A DNA stretch of 64,000 bases, taken from assembly GCF_016734815.1 (NCBI RefSeq), contig NZ_JAERQF010000023.1:1-64000 (forward strand). The letters run 5' to 3'. Positions 16,467-25,431 of this stretch are shown here, piece after piece. The notes under the pieces were generated by a model. The model made no database searches, was not told the DNA's origin, and worked only from the letters and a program-made list of their open reading frames with translations. The DNA is from Hymenobacter rubidus (GTDB taxonomy: Bacteria > Bacteroidota > Bacteroidia > Cytophagales > Hymenobacteraceae). Position 1 is the first letter of the stretch. Every line of letters starts with the position of its first letter. Made by a program: the position numbers and the translations under genes.

Positions 16467-17156
16467 CTACCGTACCTCTTTCTTGAACTGCTCGGCCCAG
16501 TGGTCAGCCAACCGGGTGGGCTCCGGCAGCTTGTAGCCGCGCAGGCAGGCCAGCGTCAGGCGCGTGGCGGTGGCTTGGTCGCAGCGGTGGCCGGGGCTCA
16601 CGAACAGCGGCAGCACCTTGTCTTTGCTCCGAATAACTTCCCCAATTAGCTCGCCGGTTTTGGCATCGAGCAGTTCCGAAATATTGCCGCGCTCGATTCC
16701 CGGCTCCTGGAAAACGCCGGTTAGCTTCTGCTTGGCCACCCCGAAGGTAGGCATATCGAGCAGCACGCCCAGGTGCGCGGCAATGCCCATGCGGCGCGGG
16801 TGCGCAATGCCCTGGCCATCGACCATGATAACATCGGGTTTGGTTGAGAGCTTGGCGAAGGCGTGAATGACATTGGGCGCTTCGCGGAAGGAGAGGAAGC
16901 CGGGCACGTAAGGCATGTCGACGGGGCCGTAGTTGTACACTTTTTCCACCAGCTCCAGCGAAGGAAATTTCAGCACCACGAACACCGACAAAATGGTGTC
17001 GGGCGTGGGAAAGGACGAGTCGCAGCCCGCAATGAGGCGCGGTTCCTGCGCCAGCGGCTCGTGGCGCACCCGCAGCCGCATTTCCTGCTGTTGCTGGGTG
17101 AGGCTGCGCACAAGAACGGGGTCGGGTGGGGGGCCGGGCGGGCGGTAATAGGCCAT
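16467..17156 (-). CDS. nfi: endonuclease V
   Basis: Endonuclease V (deoxyinosine 3' endonuclease) cuts DNA next to deaminated bases, chiefly hypoxanthine. The 229-residue product carries the family motifs in order: AGCDSSFP (catalytic Asp near residue 45), YVPGFLSFRE (Tyr wedge and catalytic Glu near 90), and VDGQGIAHPRRMGIA (third metal-binding Asp near 112), then HLGVLLDMPTFGVAK. The length is normal. It is divergent from the DUF1990 pair and probably a single-gene unit. Confidence 0.95.
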   Translation of the reverse strand: MAYYRPPGPPPDPVLVRSLTQQQQEMRLRVRHEPLAQEPRLIAGCDSSFPTPDTILSVFVVLKFPSLELVEKVYNYGPVDMPYVPGFLSFREAPNVIHAFAKLSTKPDVIMVDGQGIAHPRRMGIAAHLGVLLDMPTFGVAKQKLTGVFQEPGIERGNISELLDAKTGELIGEVIRSKDKVLPLFVSPGHRCDQATATRLTLACLRGYKLPEPTRLADHWAEQFKKEVR

Positions 17157-17246
17157 GGGGAAGAAGGAAAGTCGAACGAAAGACCCAACAGTAGCATCTT
17201 AAGCTAGCCGGGGGCGTACTAAGGGCCATACGTTTCTTCGCTCGCT

Positions 17247-17837
17247 ATGTCTGATTCCTCATCGCACACCCAGGCCGAACAGCCCGCCTCCACCGGCTCC
17301 GGGCCGCTGCTGGAGCGCCGCTATTTCATCGATGTGGCCCGGCCGCAGCACCCACCGGCCCAACTCATGGCGCAGGTGCAGGCCGACGTGCCGCATTTCT
17401 CGCCCGATGCGCTGGCGAATTTCAAGAAAAAAGAAGGCTCGGACGGCCTCCTGAAGGTGGGCGACGAATTCAGCATCACCATTCTGGGCCCGTGGGATGG
17501 CTGCGTGCGCGTGACCGAAGTCAGTGCCACTTCCTTCGAATTTATTACCCTGGAGGGCCACCCCGAAGCCGGGCGTATTCGGTTCGAAGCACATTTGCTG
17601 GACGAGCGCCCCGATGTGTTGCGGTTTGAAATCCGCTCCTGGGCCCGTTCCCGCGATGGCCTTGTAGCCTTTGCTTACGACACCCTGGGCGGCGGTAAGC
17701 TGCTGCAGGAAGCCACCTGGGTCGAGTTTTGCCAGCGCGTGGCCCAGGCCTGCGGTGGCCAGGCATTGGGCGAGGTGGTGGTCGAAACCTTCCGCCACGA
17801 CGAATCCGGCCACACCGACCATATCCGCCATGACTAG
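17247..17837 (+). CDS. DUF1990 family protein (first of two)
   Basis: A 196-residue soluble protein. The middle part (VGDEFSITILGPWDGCVRV through FITLEGHPEAGRIRFEA to FEIRSWARSRD) matches the DUF1990 pattern as I recall it; its function is unknown. The last bases overlap the start of the next gene by 8 bp, and that gene is also DUF1990-like, so the two are translationally coupled and may form a pair. No signal peptide. Confidence 0.75.
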   Translation: MSDSSSHTQAEQPASTGSGPLLERRYFIDVARPQHPPAQLMAQVQADVPHFSPDALANFKKKEGSDGLLKVGDEFSITILGPWDGCVRVTEVSATSFEFITLEGHPEAGRIRFEAHLLDERPDVLRFEIRSWARSRDGLVAFAYDTLGGGKLLQEATWVEFCQRVAQACGGQALGEVVVETFRHDESGHTDHIRHD

Positions 17838-18528
17838 TCCATCTGCCGCGGCCCCGCGCGCCGCTACGCCGCCCCTCTGGGAGCAGTACCGCGCCCGCCT
17901 CGACGCCTACACCAACGCCAAGGTCAACTACGATTTTTCGCGGCAGAGCGAGTACACCAGCGCCACCGGCTGGCGCCTCGACGACTACGCCACCGACCTG
18001 CCCGCCGAAACCCCCGGCCCGCCCGAAGCTGCCGACTCCTTCGCCGCCGCCCAGGATGTGCTGCGCCGCTACGCCTTCCCGCCGCCCGACCTCATCACCG
18101 GCATTTTTAACCCCGACGGCCCGCTCGAAAACCGCATTATGGTGCTGCGGGCGCAGTTTCTGTTCTTTAAATTCTACTTCGGGGTGCGCGTGAGCGAGGT
18201 GACCGACGAGCAGGCTCGCGATACTCCCAACGGCCCCGAGCGGGTGTGGGGCTACGGCTACCGCACCCTCGAAGGCCACTTCGAGCGCGGCCAGATTGAC
18301 TTCACCATTCACAAAAACCTGAACTCCGGCGCGGTGCAGTTTCGCATCCATGCCGTGTCGCAGCCCGGCCGCATCCGTAACCCGTTTTATTGGGTGGGCT
18401 TCAAGCTTTTCGGCCGCCGGCTCCAGCGCAAATTTGCCCGCGAGTCGTTGCGAAGGATGAAGGAATTAGTGGCCGCTAAGCTGGCCGGAAAGCCTTTGCC
18501 GAAAACCTTGCCCGCACCGGCCGGTTAA
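17830..18528 (+). CDS. DUF1990 family protein (second of two)
   Basis: A 232-residue protein starting at ATG 17830 inside the end of the preceding gene (MTSPSAAAPRA). It contains AQFLFFKFYFGVRVSEV, ERVWGYGYRTLEGHFERGQIDFTIHK and FRIHAVSQPGRIRNPFYW, the conserved stretches of DUF1990. The frame is open much further upstream but only as an antisense-like shadow of the first gene. It shares the family, but little direct identity, with its neighbour, so the pair is an old duplication or a two-part protein. Function unknown. Confidence 0.78.
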   Translation: MTSPSAAAPRAATPPLWEQYRARLDAYTNAKVNYDFSRQSEYTSATGWRLDDYATDLPAETPGPPEAADSFAAAQDVLRRYAFPPPDLITGIFNPDGPLENRIMVLRAQFLFFKFYFGVRVSEVTDEQARDTPNGPERVWGYGYRTLEGHFERGQIDFTIHKNLNSGAVQFRIHAVSQPGRIRNPFYWVGFKLFGRRLQRKFARESLRRMKELVAAKLAGKPLPKTLPAPAG

Positions 18529-18544
18529 CATCCAACGCAGAACG

Positions 18545-18647
18545 TCATGCTGAGCGCAGCCGAAGCATCTTGCGTGCCATAGTAATTCTCTTATTCAACA
18601 ATTGAGTTACTCCTGCACGCGAGATGCTTCGGCTGCGCTCAGCATGA
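18545..18647. repeat. family 1 palindromic element
   Basis: Arms TCATGCTGAGCGCAGCCGAA and the complement ending GCTCAGCATGA; lies between the DUF1990 pair and the alcohol dehydrogenase, all on the + strand. Confidence 0.92.
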
Positions 18648-18684
18648 CGTTCTAATTTTTATTCAACCCCCAATAATCCCCAAG

Positions 18685-19737
18685 ATGCTTCCAACGAAAG
18701 CCTACGCCGCCCCCGCCGCTAATGTCCCTTTAGAACCCTTCAATTTCGAGCGCCGCGAAGTTGGCCCGCACGACGTACTGATTGATATTCAATTCTGTGG
18801 CGTGTGCCACTCCGACCTGCACCAAATCCGGGACGAGTGGGGCGGCTCCATCTTCCCGATGGTGCCCGGCCACGAAATCGTAGGCCGCATCACGCAGGTG
18901 GGCGCCCACGTCAAAAACTTCAAAGTAGGCGACCTGGCCGGTGTGGGCTGCATGGTCGATTCCTGTCGCACCTGTCCCAGCTGCCAGGAAGGCTTGGAGC
19001 AATACTGCGAAACCACCGGCATGGTGGGCACCTACAACAGCCGTGAAATAGGCAGCGGCGCGCCCACCTACGGCGGCTATTCCAGCCAGATTGTGGTCGA
19101 TGAAAAGTACACTCTCAAAGTGTCGGAGAAGCTCGACCTGGCCCGTGTGGCCCCGCTGCTGTGCGCCGGCATCACCACCTACTCGCCGCTGCGGCAGTGG
19201 AAAGTGGGCCCCGGCCACCGCGTAGGCGTGATGGGCCTCGGCGGCCTGGGCCACATGGCCGTGAAACTGGCCGTGGCCATGGGCGCCGAAGTAACCGTGC
19301 TCAGCACTTCGCCCAATAAGGAAGCTGATGCCAAGGAACTGGGAGCCCACAAGTTTGTGGTAACCAAAGACGATGCCCAGCTGAAGTCGGTGCGCAATTA
19401 CTTCGACTTCATTATCAACACCGTATCGGCTCAGCTCGACCTGGCTACCTACGTGAACCTGCTGCGCCGCGACGGCACCATGATTCTGCTGGGCGTGCCA
19501 ACCGAAGCGCCGCACATCCACGCCTTCAACCTCATCAGCAACCGCCGCCGCATCGCCGGCTCGCTCATCGGCGGCATTGCCGAAACCCAGGAAATGCTGG
19601 ACTTCTGCGCCGAGCACAACATCATGTCCGACATCGAAATCATCGACATGAAGGACATCAACGCCTCGTACGAGCGTATGCTGAAAGGCGACGTGAAATA
19701 CCGCTTCGTGATTGACTTGGCCACGCTGAACAATTAA
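18685..19737 (+). CDS. zinc-dependent alcohol dehydrogenase (cinnamyl-alcohol/YahK type)
   Basis: A 350-residue cytosolic NADP-linked medium-chain dehydrogenase that reduces aldehydes. Seen: catalytic zinc ligands in CGVCHSDLHQ (Cys near 38) and PGHEIVG (His-Glu near 61-62), the structural zinc cluster CRTCPSCQEGLEQYC (residues about 93-107), a catalytic Cys in LLCAGIT, and the nucleotide motif GLGGLGHMAVKLA (about 188-200). Length and motif order match the CAD/YahK subgroup. A likely role is detoxification of aldehydes; the physiological substrate is not known. Confidence 0.93.
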   Translation: MLPTKAYAAPAANVPLEPFNFERREVGPHDVLIDIQFCGVCHSDLHQIRDEWGGSIFPMVPGHEIVGRITQVGAHVKNFKVGDLAGVGCMVDSCRTCPSCQEGLEQYCETTGMVGTYNSREIGSGAPTYGGYSSQIVVDEKYTLKVSEKLDLARVAPLLCAGITTYSPLRQWKVGPGHRVGVMGLGGLGHMAVKLAVAMGAEVTVLSTSPNKEADAKELGAHKFVVTKDDAQLKSVRNYFDFIINTVSAQLDLATYVNLLRRDGTMILLGVPTEAPHIHAFNLISNRRRIAGSLIGGIAETQEMLDFCAEHNIMSDIEIIDMKDINASYERMLKGDVKYRFVIDLATLNN

Positions 19738-19760
19738 GCGCCGCTGATGGCCTGAAAACG

Positions 19761-19855
19761 TCATGCTGAGCTTGTCGAAGCATCTCTACCGCGCAACTAA
19801 TTCTATCGATTGGATTACTGCTGCGGTAGAGATGCTTCGACTTCGCTCAGCATGA
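19761..19855. repeat. family 1 palindromic element
   Basis: Arms TCATGCTGAGCTTGTCGAAG and the complement ending CGCTCAGCATGA, with central ATCGATTGGATTACTG; between the convergent alcohol dehydrogenase and serine hydrolase genes. Confidence 0.92.
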
Positions 19856-19884
19856 CGTTTTGGTTTTAAAATTAACCAATTGAT

Positions 19885-21438
19885 TTACTGCTTGCTGAAC
19901 ACGTACGGGTCCTGCTCCAACCCATCATTTACCCGAATTTCCAGCGTCTTCACCTGCCCGTTCTCCACGGTGAAGGGGGCCGGGAAAATCCCATACGCCG
20001 CGTTGGAAAAGGTGCTGCGGAAGGTGTCGCCATCCATGTAATCCAGGGTGGTGGTGAGGGCGGGGTGGGGCGAAAAGCGCACGAGCAGCTGCTTGCCCTT
20101 CGGCTCCACCGTGATGGTGCCGTAGACGGGGTGCGTGTAGGTGCCGGCGTAGTCTTTCAGGTTGCGGGCTGGCTTGTTCTTCCTGGCTACGCGGGCGGCT
20201 AGCTCGGCCACGTTTTTGGCGGTTTCGGCGTTGCCGCCTTTCGCAAAGCCGTAGAGCTGGCGGCTGCGGTCTACGTAGGGCACGCCCAGGTAGGCGTCGA
20301 GCAGCTGGTAGCGCAGGGCTTCGAAGAAACTTTGGTTGTCCTGGTTGGTGAGCACGGCAATGCCCAGGTTTTCCTCGGGCACGAAGCACACGTTGGTTAC
20401 GAAGCCGTTGGCGCCGCCGGTGTGCCAGTAAATCTGGCGGGCGTTGTAATCGGCTGAGAACACACCCAGGCCATAGGTGCGGAAGTGCATCGGGAAAATG
20501 GGTGACTTGCTGCTGGTCACCAGCGTATTGCCTTCGCGGGTGCGGCGCAGCGTAGCCCAGGGCAGTACGCGCTGGCCATTGTATTTGCCGCTGTCGAGCT
20601 GGAAGCGCAGCCAGTGGGCGAGGTCGTTGGTGCAGGAAACCAGGCTGGCGGCCGGCCCGAAATTATCAACCACATCGAACGGCACCGCCGTGAGCGGGCC
20701 AAAAGCCGTGGTGTAAGGCTGCGCGATATTAGGGCGCTGGCTGGCGCCGGTCGAATTGGGGTAGGTATTGGTCATGCCCAGCGGGGTAAGCAGGCGCTGT
20801 TGCACAAAATCCTGCCAGGTGGTGCCGCCGGTGGCTACCGGAATGATTTCGCCCGCCGCCAAGAAGCCATAGTTGCTGTAGCCGTAGTTCTGCCGGAATG
20901 GGTTGCCGGGCTTCAGGTAGCGCACTTTTTGCAGGATTTCGGCCCGGCTCAGGTTGGAATCCCAGAAAGTGAAGTCGCCCTGAAACGTCTTAGTACCGAA
21001 ATGGTGGCTCATCAGGTCGCGCACCGTGAGCAGCCTCGTGCTGGTGGAATCGTAGAGCCGGAAATCGGGCAGGTACTGCCGCGCCGGGTCGTCGAGCTTC
21101 AGCTTTTTCTCCTCCACCAGCTGCGAAATGGCCGTGCCCGTGAAAAGCTTGGAATTGGAAGCAATGAGGAACAGCGTGTTACCGTCCACCGGCTCGGGCT
21201 TGCCTACGGCCTTCACGCCGAATCCCTGCGAGGTCACCACTTTGCCGTCCTTCACCACCACCACGGCCAGGCCGGGAATGTTCCACAGCTTGAGGCCGCG
21301 CTTCACGTAGCTGGCCAGGCTGTCGCGCACGAAGGCATTGCCGACGGCAGTAGTAACCGCAGCGGGCGCCTGAGCGCGAGTAGCAAGCGAAAAAACCGTG
21401 GCCGAAGCCAGCGCAAACAGGAAAAGCGGGGAGCGCAT
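19885..21438 (-). CDS. exported class C serine hydrolase (beta-lactamase family) with C-terminal domain
   Basis: A 517-residue protein with a signal peptide (MRSPLFLFALASATVFSLA, cut near TRA-QA). The catalytic domain (about 40-390) has the SxxK box in IASNSKLFTGTA, the YxN motif in YGYSNYGFL, and the third motif as YWHTGGANG. The last roughly 100 residues (DYAGTYTHPVYGTITVEPKGKQLLV) look like the DUF3471 beta domain often attached to such enzymes. Probably a periplasmic esterase or D-amino-acid peptidase; not a classical resistance enzyme. No T9SS tail. Confidence 0.92.
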   Translation of the reverse strand: MRSPLFLFALASATVFSLATRAQAPAAVTTAVGNAFVRDSLASYVKRGLKLWNIPGLAVVVVKDGKVVTSQGFGVKAVGKPEPVDGNTLFLIASNSKLFTGTAISQLVEEKKLKLDDPARQYLPDFRLYDSTSTRLLTVRDLMSHHFGTKTFQGDFTFWDSNLSRAEILQKVRYLKPGNPFRQNYGYSNYGFLAAGEIIPVATGGTTWQDFVQQRLLTPLGMTNTYPNSTGASQRPNIAQPYTTAFGPLTAVPFDVVDNFGPAASLVSCTNDLAHWLRFQLDSGKYNGQRVLPWATLRRTREGNTLVTSSKSPIFPMHFRTYGLGVFSADYNARQIYWHTGGANGFVTNVCFVPEENLGIAVLTNQDNQSFFEALRYQLLDAYLGVPYVDRSRQLYGFAKGGNAETAKNVAELAARVARKNKPARNLKDYAGTYTHPVYGTITVEPKGKQLLVRFSPHPALTTTLDYMDGDTFRSTFSNAAYGIFPAPFTVENGQVKTLEIRVNDGLEQDPYVFSKQ

Positions 21439-21488
21439 AGAATGAGGGAAAATTTAAAAGAAAGCCGGCCTGCGCACTCGGCATACCT

Positions 21489-21620
21489 GTGCAAAAGCTG
21501 TTTAAAAAATCAGGGTGATACAAAACGGAATGCTGAGCTTGCCGCGTCATCTCTCCCGCAACTGCAAAGCAGGAGGCTGATAAGAGCAGAGCTTCGGCAA
21601 GCGCAGCAAGTTGGCTATTT
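21489..21620. repeat. degenerate family 1-like sequence
   Basis: AATGCTGAGCTTGCCGCGTC and GAGCTTCGGCAAGCGCAGC recall the arms of the 85-130 bp elements but pair only partly. GCTGTTTAAAAAATC upstream resembles the outer arms found at 15231 and 16285. Probably an eroded copy; boundaries are approximate. Confidence 0.4.
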
Positions 21621-21681
21621 GAACACGCTTATGGGCACGCTTAGCCACCTCAGCAAAAAGCTGCCTGCTGCCTCCAATAGC

Positions 21682-24243
21682 TTATTCCACTACCAGGCGC
21701 TGCCAGCTCTGGCCGGTGGCCATCGGGATGCTAAGCATGTACACGCCGGGCGCCAGGCCGGCCACCGAAATGCCCGCGGCGGCTTGGGCCGGTGGCCAGC
21801 GCCGCACCAGCCGGCCCTGCAGGTCGGTGAGAGTGAGGGCGCCGGTGGCCGGGGCAGGAAGGCGCAGCTGCAATTGGTCGTGGGCGGGGTTGGGGAAAGC
21901 TTCGGCCAGCGGGGCATCAGCCCCTTGGCGCACGGCCAGCGCTGTGTTCACGAGGCGGGCCAACCCGAAGCGTGGCTGCCCGGCCACGCTGGTGAAATCG
22001 CCGCTGAGCAAAATGGCGTTGGTGCTGGGCTGCAGGCTGACCACGGCCCACGCGGGCGAAAACGACTCGTTGCCCACCGTCACGGCCTGAAAGCCCGCAT
22101 CGAGGCTGCCCGAGGTGCTGAGGCGCACCAGGCGCTCGGTTTGCGACGTGGCGCCTGGGGCCACCACCAGCAGCTTGCCATCGGGCTGCTCGGCCACCGC
22201 ATTGGCGGCGCTGGCGGCCGTGAAGCCGGGGTCGGGTGCGCCACTGGGGAGCAGGCGCAGCAGGCCGTAAGGCGCGGCCTGGCCATTGAACGTCGTAAAG
22301 CTGCCACTAACCAAAATGTTGCCGCTGGCCAAGGCTTGGATGCTGAACAAGGCGTTGGGGCCGCCGCCCGTGCCAATCGAAAACGTGTTGTCGATGGTGC
22401 CGTCCGGGTTCAGGCGGTCCACGTAGCTGCGGGTGACGTCGTTCCACACCACCAGGGTCTTGCCATTGGGCAGGCCCACGGCATACCGGAAGCCGGCCGT
22501 GTTGCCCACGCCCACGCTGGGCACCTGCCACATGGCGGCGGGTGGGGCAAACTGGGTGTCGAGCGCACCGTTGGCCAGCAGCCGCGCCAGCGTCCTGCGG
22601 GGCTGGCCGTTCACCTTATCGGCAGAGCTGACCACCAGCAACCCGCCGCCGGGATGCACGGTAATATTCGCCCCGAGAGCAACCGGTGGATACGGACGGC
22701 TCCAGCGAAGCTCGGTCGCGGCAAAGGCTGCATCGAGCGTCCCGTTGGCTAGCACATGGCGCACCACTACCGTGCTGTCGCTATTTTGGTATGTGGCGTA
22801 GAACGTACCGTCGGCCTGTGGGAAAACGTTGTAGAAATAGTCGCCGCCATTGGGCCGGGGAAAAGCCGGCGGGAAGGTGATGAGCGAGTTATAGCTGCCG
22901 TTGGCGTTGATGCGGTGGTAGCGGGGGTAACTCTGGCCGCCCACCGCCTGGCCGTTAAAGAAGGTAAGCTGTGAAGCACTCAGCACGAGTTGTCCGTTGT
23001 TTTGCGGGATTAGCAGGCCATGGCCTACCAGTTCCAGCAATAGGTTGTAGCTCGTGTCGAGGGTTCCGCTGGCCAGTAGGCGCACCAGGCCGCTGCTGCT
23101 CTGCCCGCTGAATTCACTGAAAAAGCCGGCGGCCAGGTATTGGCCATTGGTCAGCTCCACCAGGCTCATCAGGGTGGAGGGCGCCCCGCCGGTGGCCGCA
23201 AAAGCTGCATCGACGGCTCCGGTCGAACTCAGGCGGGCCAAGCCTTGGCGACTGCTGCCGCCCAGCGCAGAGAATCCACCCGCCACCAGAATGCTGCCAT
23301 CGGTGCGCAGGTTGAGGCCGAACACGACCCCGTTGGCCGCAACGGTGGCAAACGCTGGGTCCAGGGCCCCGGTGGGCAGCAGGCGCACCACCACGGGCGC
23401 GTTGGCCGAGTTCATGAGCGTGGTGCCCCCGAGGACGATTTTGCCGTCGGGCTGCCGCACCATGTCGAACACAAACGTGTAGCTGCTGTTCAGCGCCGAC
23501 ACAAACGACGCGTCGCGGCTGCCAGTAGGCGTGAGGCGAACGATGCCCCGGCTGGCCTGCCCGCCCACCGTTTCGAACTGCCCGGCCGCCAGAATATTGC
23601 CATCGGGCTGCACGATAATGCGGCGAACCTGGCCATAGCCGCCCGAGTTGACAAAGCCGCTGCCCGTTGAGAAGCTGGCATCCAGCCGGCCCGTGGGCAG
23701 CAGCCGCACCAGCCCGTTGGTGGGCTGCCCGTTGAAGGTGGAATTCAGTTCGCCGCCTACCAGAATTTTGCCATCGGCCTGCACGGCAAGGCCGTAGATG
23801 CCCCCGCTCCACCCGGTGCCGCCCGAGCCGAATGAGGCATCGAAGCTGCCGTCGGGGTTGAGCCGCAGGATTTGTTGCGCCGGCGCTCCGCCGTAGCCGG
23901 TGAGGTAGTACTCGGCGCCGAGGATGATTTTGCCGTCGGGCTGCAGCGCCATAGCGGTGATGTTGCCGTTGGGGCCGCTCCCGGCCTGGGCCCGGAACGT
24001 GAGGTCGGGGCTGCCATCGGCGTTGAGCCGGGCCACGCGCGGCGATGCCTGCCCGTTCATCAGCTGGAAGTTGCCGGTGATGAGCACCTTGCCATCGGGC
24101 TGCTTGAGGGTGGTGAAGATGCCGCCGCCGGGCGATGTAAGCACGCTGGGCGCGAAACTAGGGTCGAGGCCCTGCCCTAAAGCAGCCAACCTGGAGCCGA
24201 GCAGCAGGACAACACTCACCAGGAAAAGGTAGAAAAAACGCAT
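21682..24243 (-). CDS. delta-60 repeat protein with T9SS sorting domain
   Basis: An 853-residue exported protein. The signal peptide is MRFFYLFLVSVVLLLGSRLAALGQ. The body consists of roughly a dozen tandem delta-60 (beta-propeller-like) repeats, each with the pattern QPDGKILVGG.F....G....GLVRL...G.LD.SF. The C-terminal about 75 residues are a type IX sorting domain (FPNPAHDQLQLRLP, DLQGRLVRR, APGVYMLSI). It is therefore a large surface or secreted protein; adhesion or polymer binding is plausible, but no catalytic motif is visible. Confidence 0.93.
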   Translation of the reverse strand: MRFFYLFLVSVVLLLGSRLAALGQGLDPSFAPSVLTSPGGGIFTTLKQPDGKVLITGNFQLMNGQASPRVARLNADGSPDLTFRAQAGSGPNGNITAMALQPDGKIILGAEYYLTGYGGAPAQQILRLNPDGSFDASFGSGGTGWSGGIYGLAVQADGKILVGGELNSTFNGQPTNGLVRLLPTGRLDASFSTGSGFVNSGGYGQVRRIIVQPDGNILAAGQFETVGGQASRGIVRLTPTGSRDASFVSALNSSYTFVFDMVRQPDGKIVLGGTTLMNSANAPVVVRLLPTGALDPAFATVAANGVVFGLNLRTDGSILVAGGFSALGGSSRQGLARLSSTGAVDAAFAATGGAPSTLMSLVELTNGQYLAAGFFSEFSGQSSSGLVRLLASGTLDTSYNLLLELVGHGLLIPQNNGQLVLSASQLTFFNGQAVGGQSYPRYHRINANGSYNSLITFPPAFPRPNGGDYFYNVFPQADGTFYATYQNSDSTVVVRHVLANGTLDAAFAATELRWSRPYPPVALGANITVHPGGGLLVVSSADKVNGQPRRTLARLLANGALDTQFAPPAAMWQVPSVGVGNTAGFRYAVGLPNGKTLVVWNDVTRSYVDRLNPDGTIDNTFSIGTGGGPNALFSIQALASGNILVSGSFTTFNGQAAPYGLLRLLPSGAPDPGFTAASAANAVAEQPDGKLLVVAPGATSQTERLVRLSTSGSLDAGFQAVTVGNESFSPAWAVVSLQPSTNAILLSGDFTSVAGQPRFGLARLVNTALAVRQGADAPLAEAFPNPAHDQLQLRLPAPATGALTLTDLQGRLVRRWPPAQAAAGISVAGLAPGVYMLSIPMATGQSWQRLVVE

Positions 24244-24322
24244 GTAGGGGAAAAAGTGGAGGGGATAAAAAGGGAAAAGCTGGTTAGAATAATCAATGAG
24301 TCATTCAGAACGTGTGGGCCCG

Positions 24323-24453
24323 TCCTGCTGAGCTTGTCGAAGCAGCTTTACCACTCCGTCAGGCTCCCTTCTTCTTTTCGGAGAGGGGCCGGTGGTGAGG
24401 CGCCCCATGAGCGGCAACGAAGCGGTAAAGCTGCTTCGACAAGCTCAGCAGGA
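24323..24453. repeat. chimeric palindromic element (family 1 arms, family 2 core)
   Basis: The outer arms TCCTGCTGAGCTTGTCGAAG and their complement are family 1 (variant GAAGCAGCTTTACC). The centre contains TTTTCGGAGAGGGGCCGG followed by GGTGAGGCG, the right half of the family 2 element seen complete at 56680-56850. Located between the delta-60 gene start and the exonuclease 3' end. Confidence 0.75.
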
Positions 24454-24485
24454 CCGGTTGCTTTGTGCATTTCGTTCGCCCGGCG

Positions 24486-25283
24486 CTACACTGCCCGCCG
24501 CATGGGCACCGTTGCCTCGTCGGCGTACACCACGTGCTCGTCGCGAAAAGGTTCTTCACCCCGGAATTTCTGGAGGATGCGGGCCGTGGTGATGATGTCC
24601 TTCTGGCAGTACTTGGCAATGCGGGCCAGGTCGTTTTCCTCCCAATACACCCGCGCCACGTCGGCCCCGGTGATGTCGTCTTTGGGCGTGGGAATGCCGA
24701 AGATGGCGGCCAGCAGGTTGAGCGAGGTGTATGATTTGTGGTCGCCGAATTTCCACAGCTCCATGGTGTCGTGGTGGGGCACTTCCCAGGGCTTTTTGCC
24801 GGCCAGGTCGAGCTGGGCCGGTAGCTTCAGGCCGTTGATGAGCAGGCGCCGGCCGAGGTAGGGAAAGTCGAATTCCTTGCCGTTGTGGGCACAGAGCACG
24901 AAGTGAGGCCGCTGCGCGAGCAGGCCCGCAAAGTCGCGCAGGAGCTGCTTCTCGTCGTGGTCGGCAAAGCTTTTCACGCGGAAGCGGGTAATTTCTTCCT
25001 GTTTGTCGTGCACGAAATACCCCACCGACACGCACACCACCTTGCCGAATTCGGCGTAAATGCCGGCCTGCTCAAACAGCGTGGCGGCGCTTAAGTGGTC
25101 GGGGAGGGGCTCCGAGGCTTGGGGCCGGCCGGTGTAGCCCTGCTGGCGGCGCAGGCTCTCGCTTTTGTGGTCCCACAGCAGGCGCAGCATCTCGTCGAGG
25201 CTGTCGTGGCAATCCACGCAGGGCACGGTTTCAATGTCGATGACGAACAGCTGGTCGAGCGGGGTGCGGTGGAGGTGCTGCAT
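24486..25283 (-). CDS. PolB-type 3'-5' exonuclease (DEDDy)
   Basis: A 265-residue nuclease of the DnaQ-like fold, similar to the proofreading domain of family B polymerases but standing alone. The four acidic residues are visible: VIDIETVP (Asp, Glu near 15-17), CAHNGKEFDFPYLGRR (Asp near 139), and YCQKDI with Tyr and Asp (near 227-231), so it is the DEDDy class. Such proteins are common in Bacteroidota and are thought to act in DNA repair or RNA processing. Divergent from the AraC gene at 25432. Confidence 0.88.
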   Translation of the reverse strand: MQHLHRTPLDQLFVIDIETVPCVDCHDSLDEMLRLLWDHKSESLRRQQGYTGRPQASEPLPDHLSAATLFEQAGIYAEFGKVVCVSVGYFVHDKQEEITRFRVKSFADHDEKQLLRDFAGLLAQRPHFVLCAHNGKEFDFPYLGRRLLINGLKLPAQLDLAGKKPWEVPHHDTMELWKFGDHKSYTSLNLLAAIFGIPTPKDDITGADVARVYWEENDLARIAKYCQKDIITTARILQKFRGEEPFRDEHVVYADEATVPMRRAV

Positions 25284-25431
25284 GGCAGAAGAAGCAAAAG
25301 CAATTCAGGTACCCGAAGATACACGGCCCAGCACCACAATGGAAGGGGGCCACACGGATAACAATTGCCGCGCAAAAGCGGATTAACCGAAAGCGGGCAG
25401 TGCGGGTTGGCTGCTCTGGGCTTCTCACCGT

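Noticed and set aside
13384..21438. Beta-lactam resistance genes
   Set aside because: The two class C-like serine hydrolases have T9SS or DUF3471-type tails and diverged motifs typical of esterases and peptidases; nothing indicates a true beta-lactamase.
20614..22752. 712-codon open frame on the + strand across the serine hydrolase and delta-60 genes
   Set aside because: It is antisense to two clear genes and is a by-product of high GC; the product is Gly/His/Arg/Ala-rich without any domain. The same applies to long antisense frames at 32117-34441, 50815-52422, 57864-59348 and 61550-62899.
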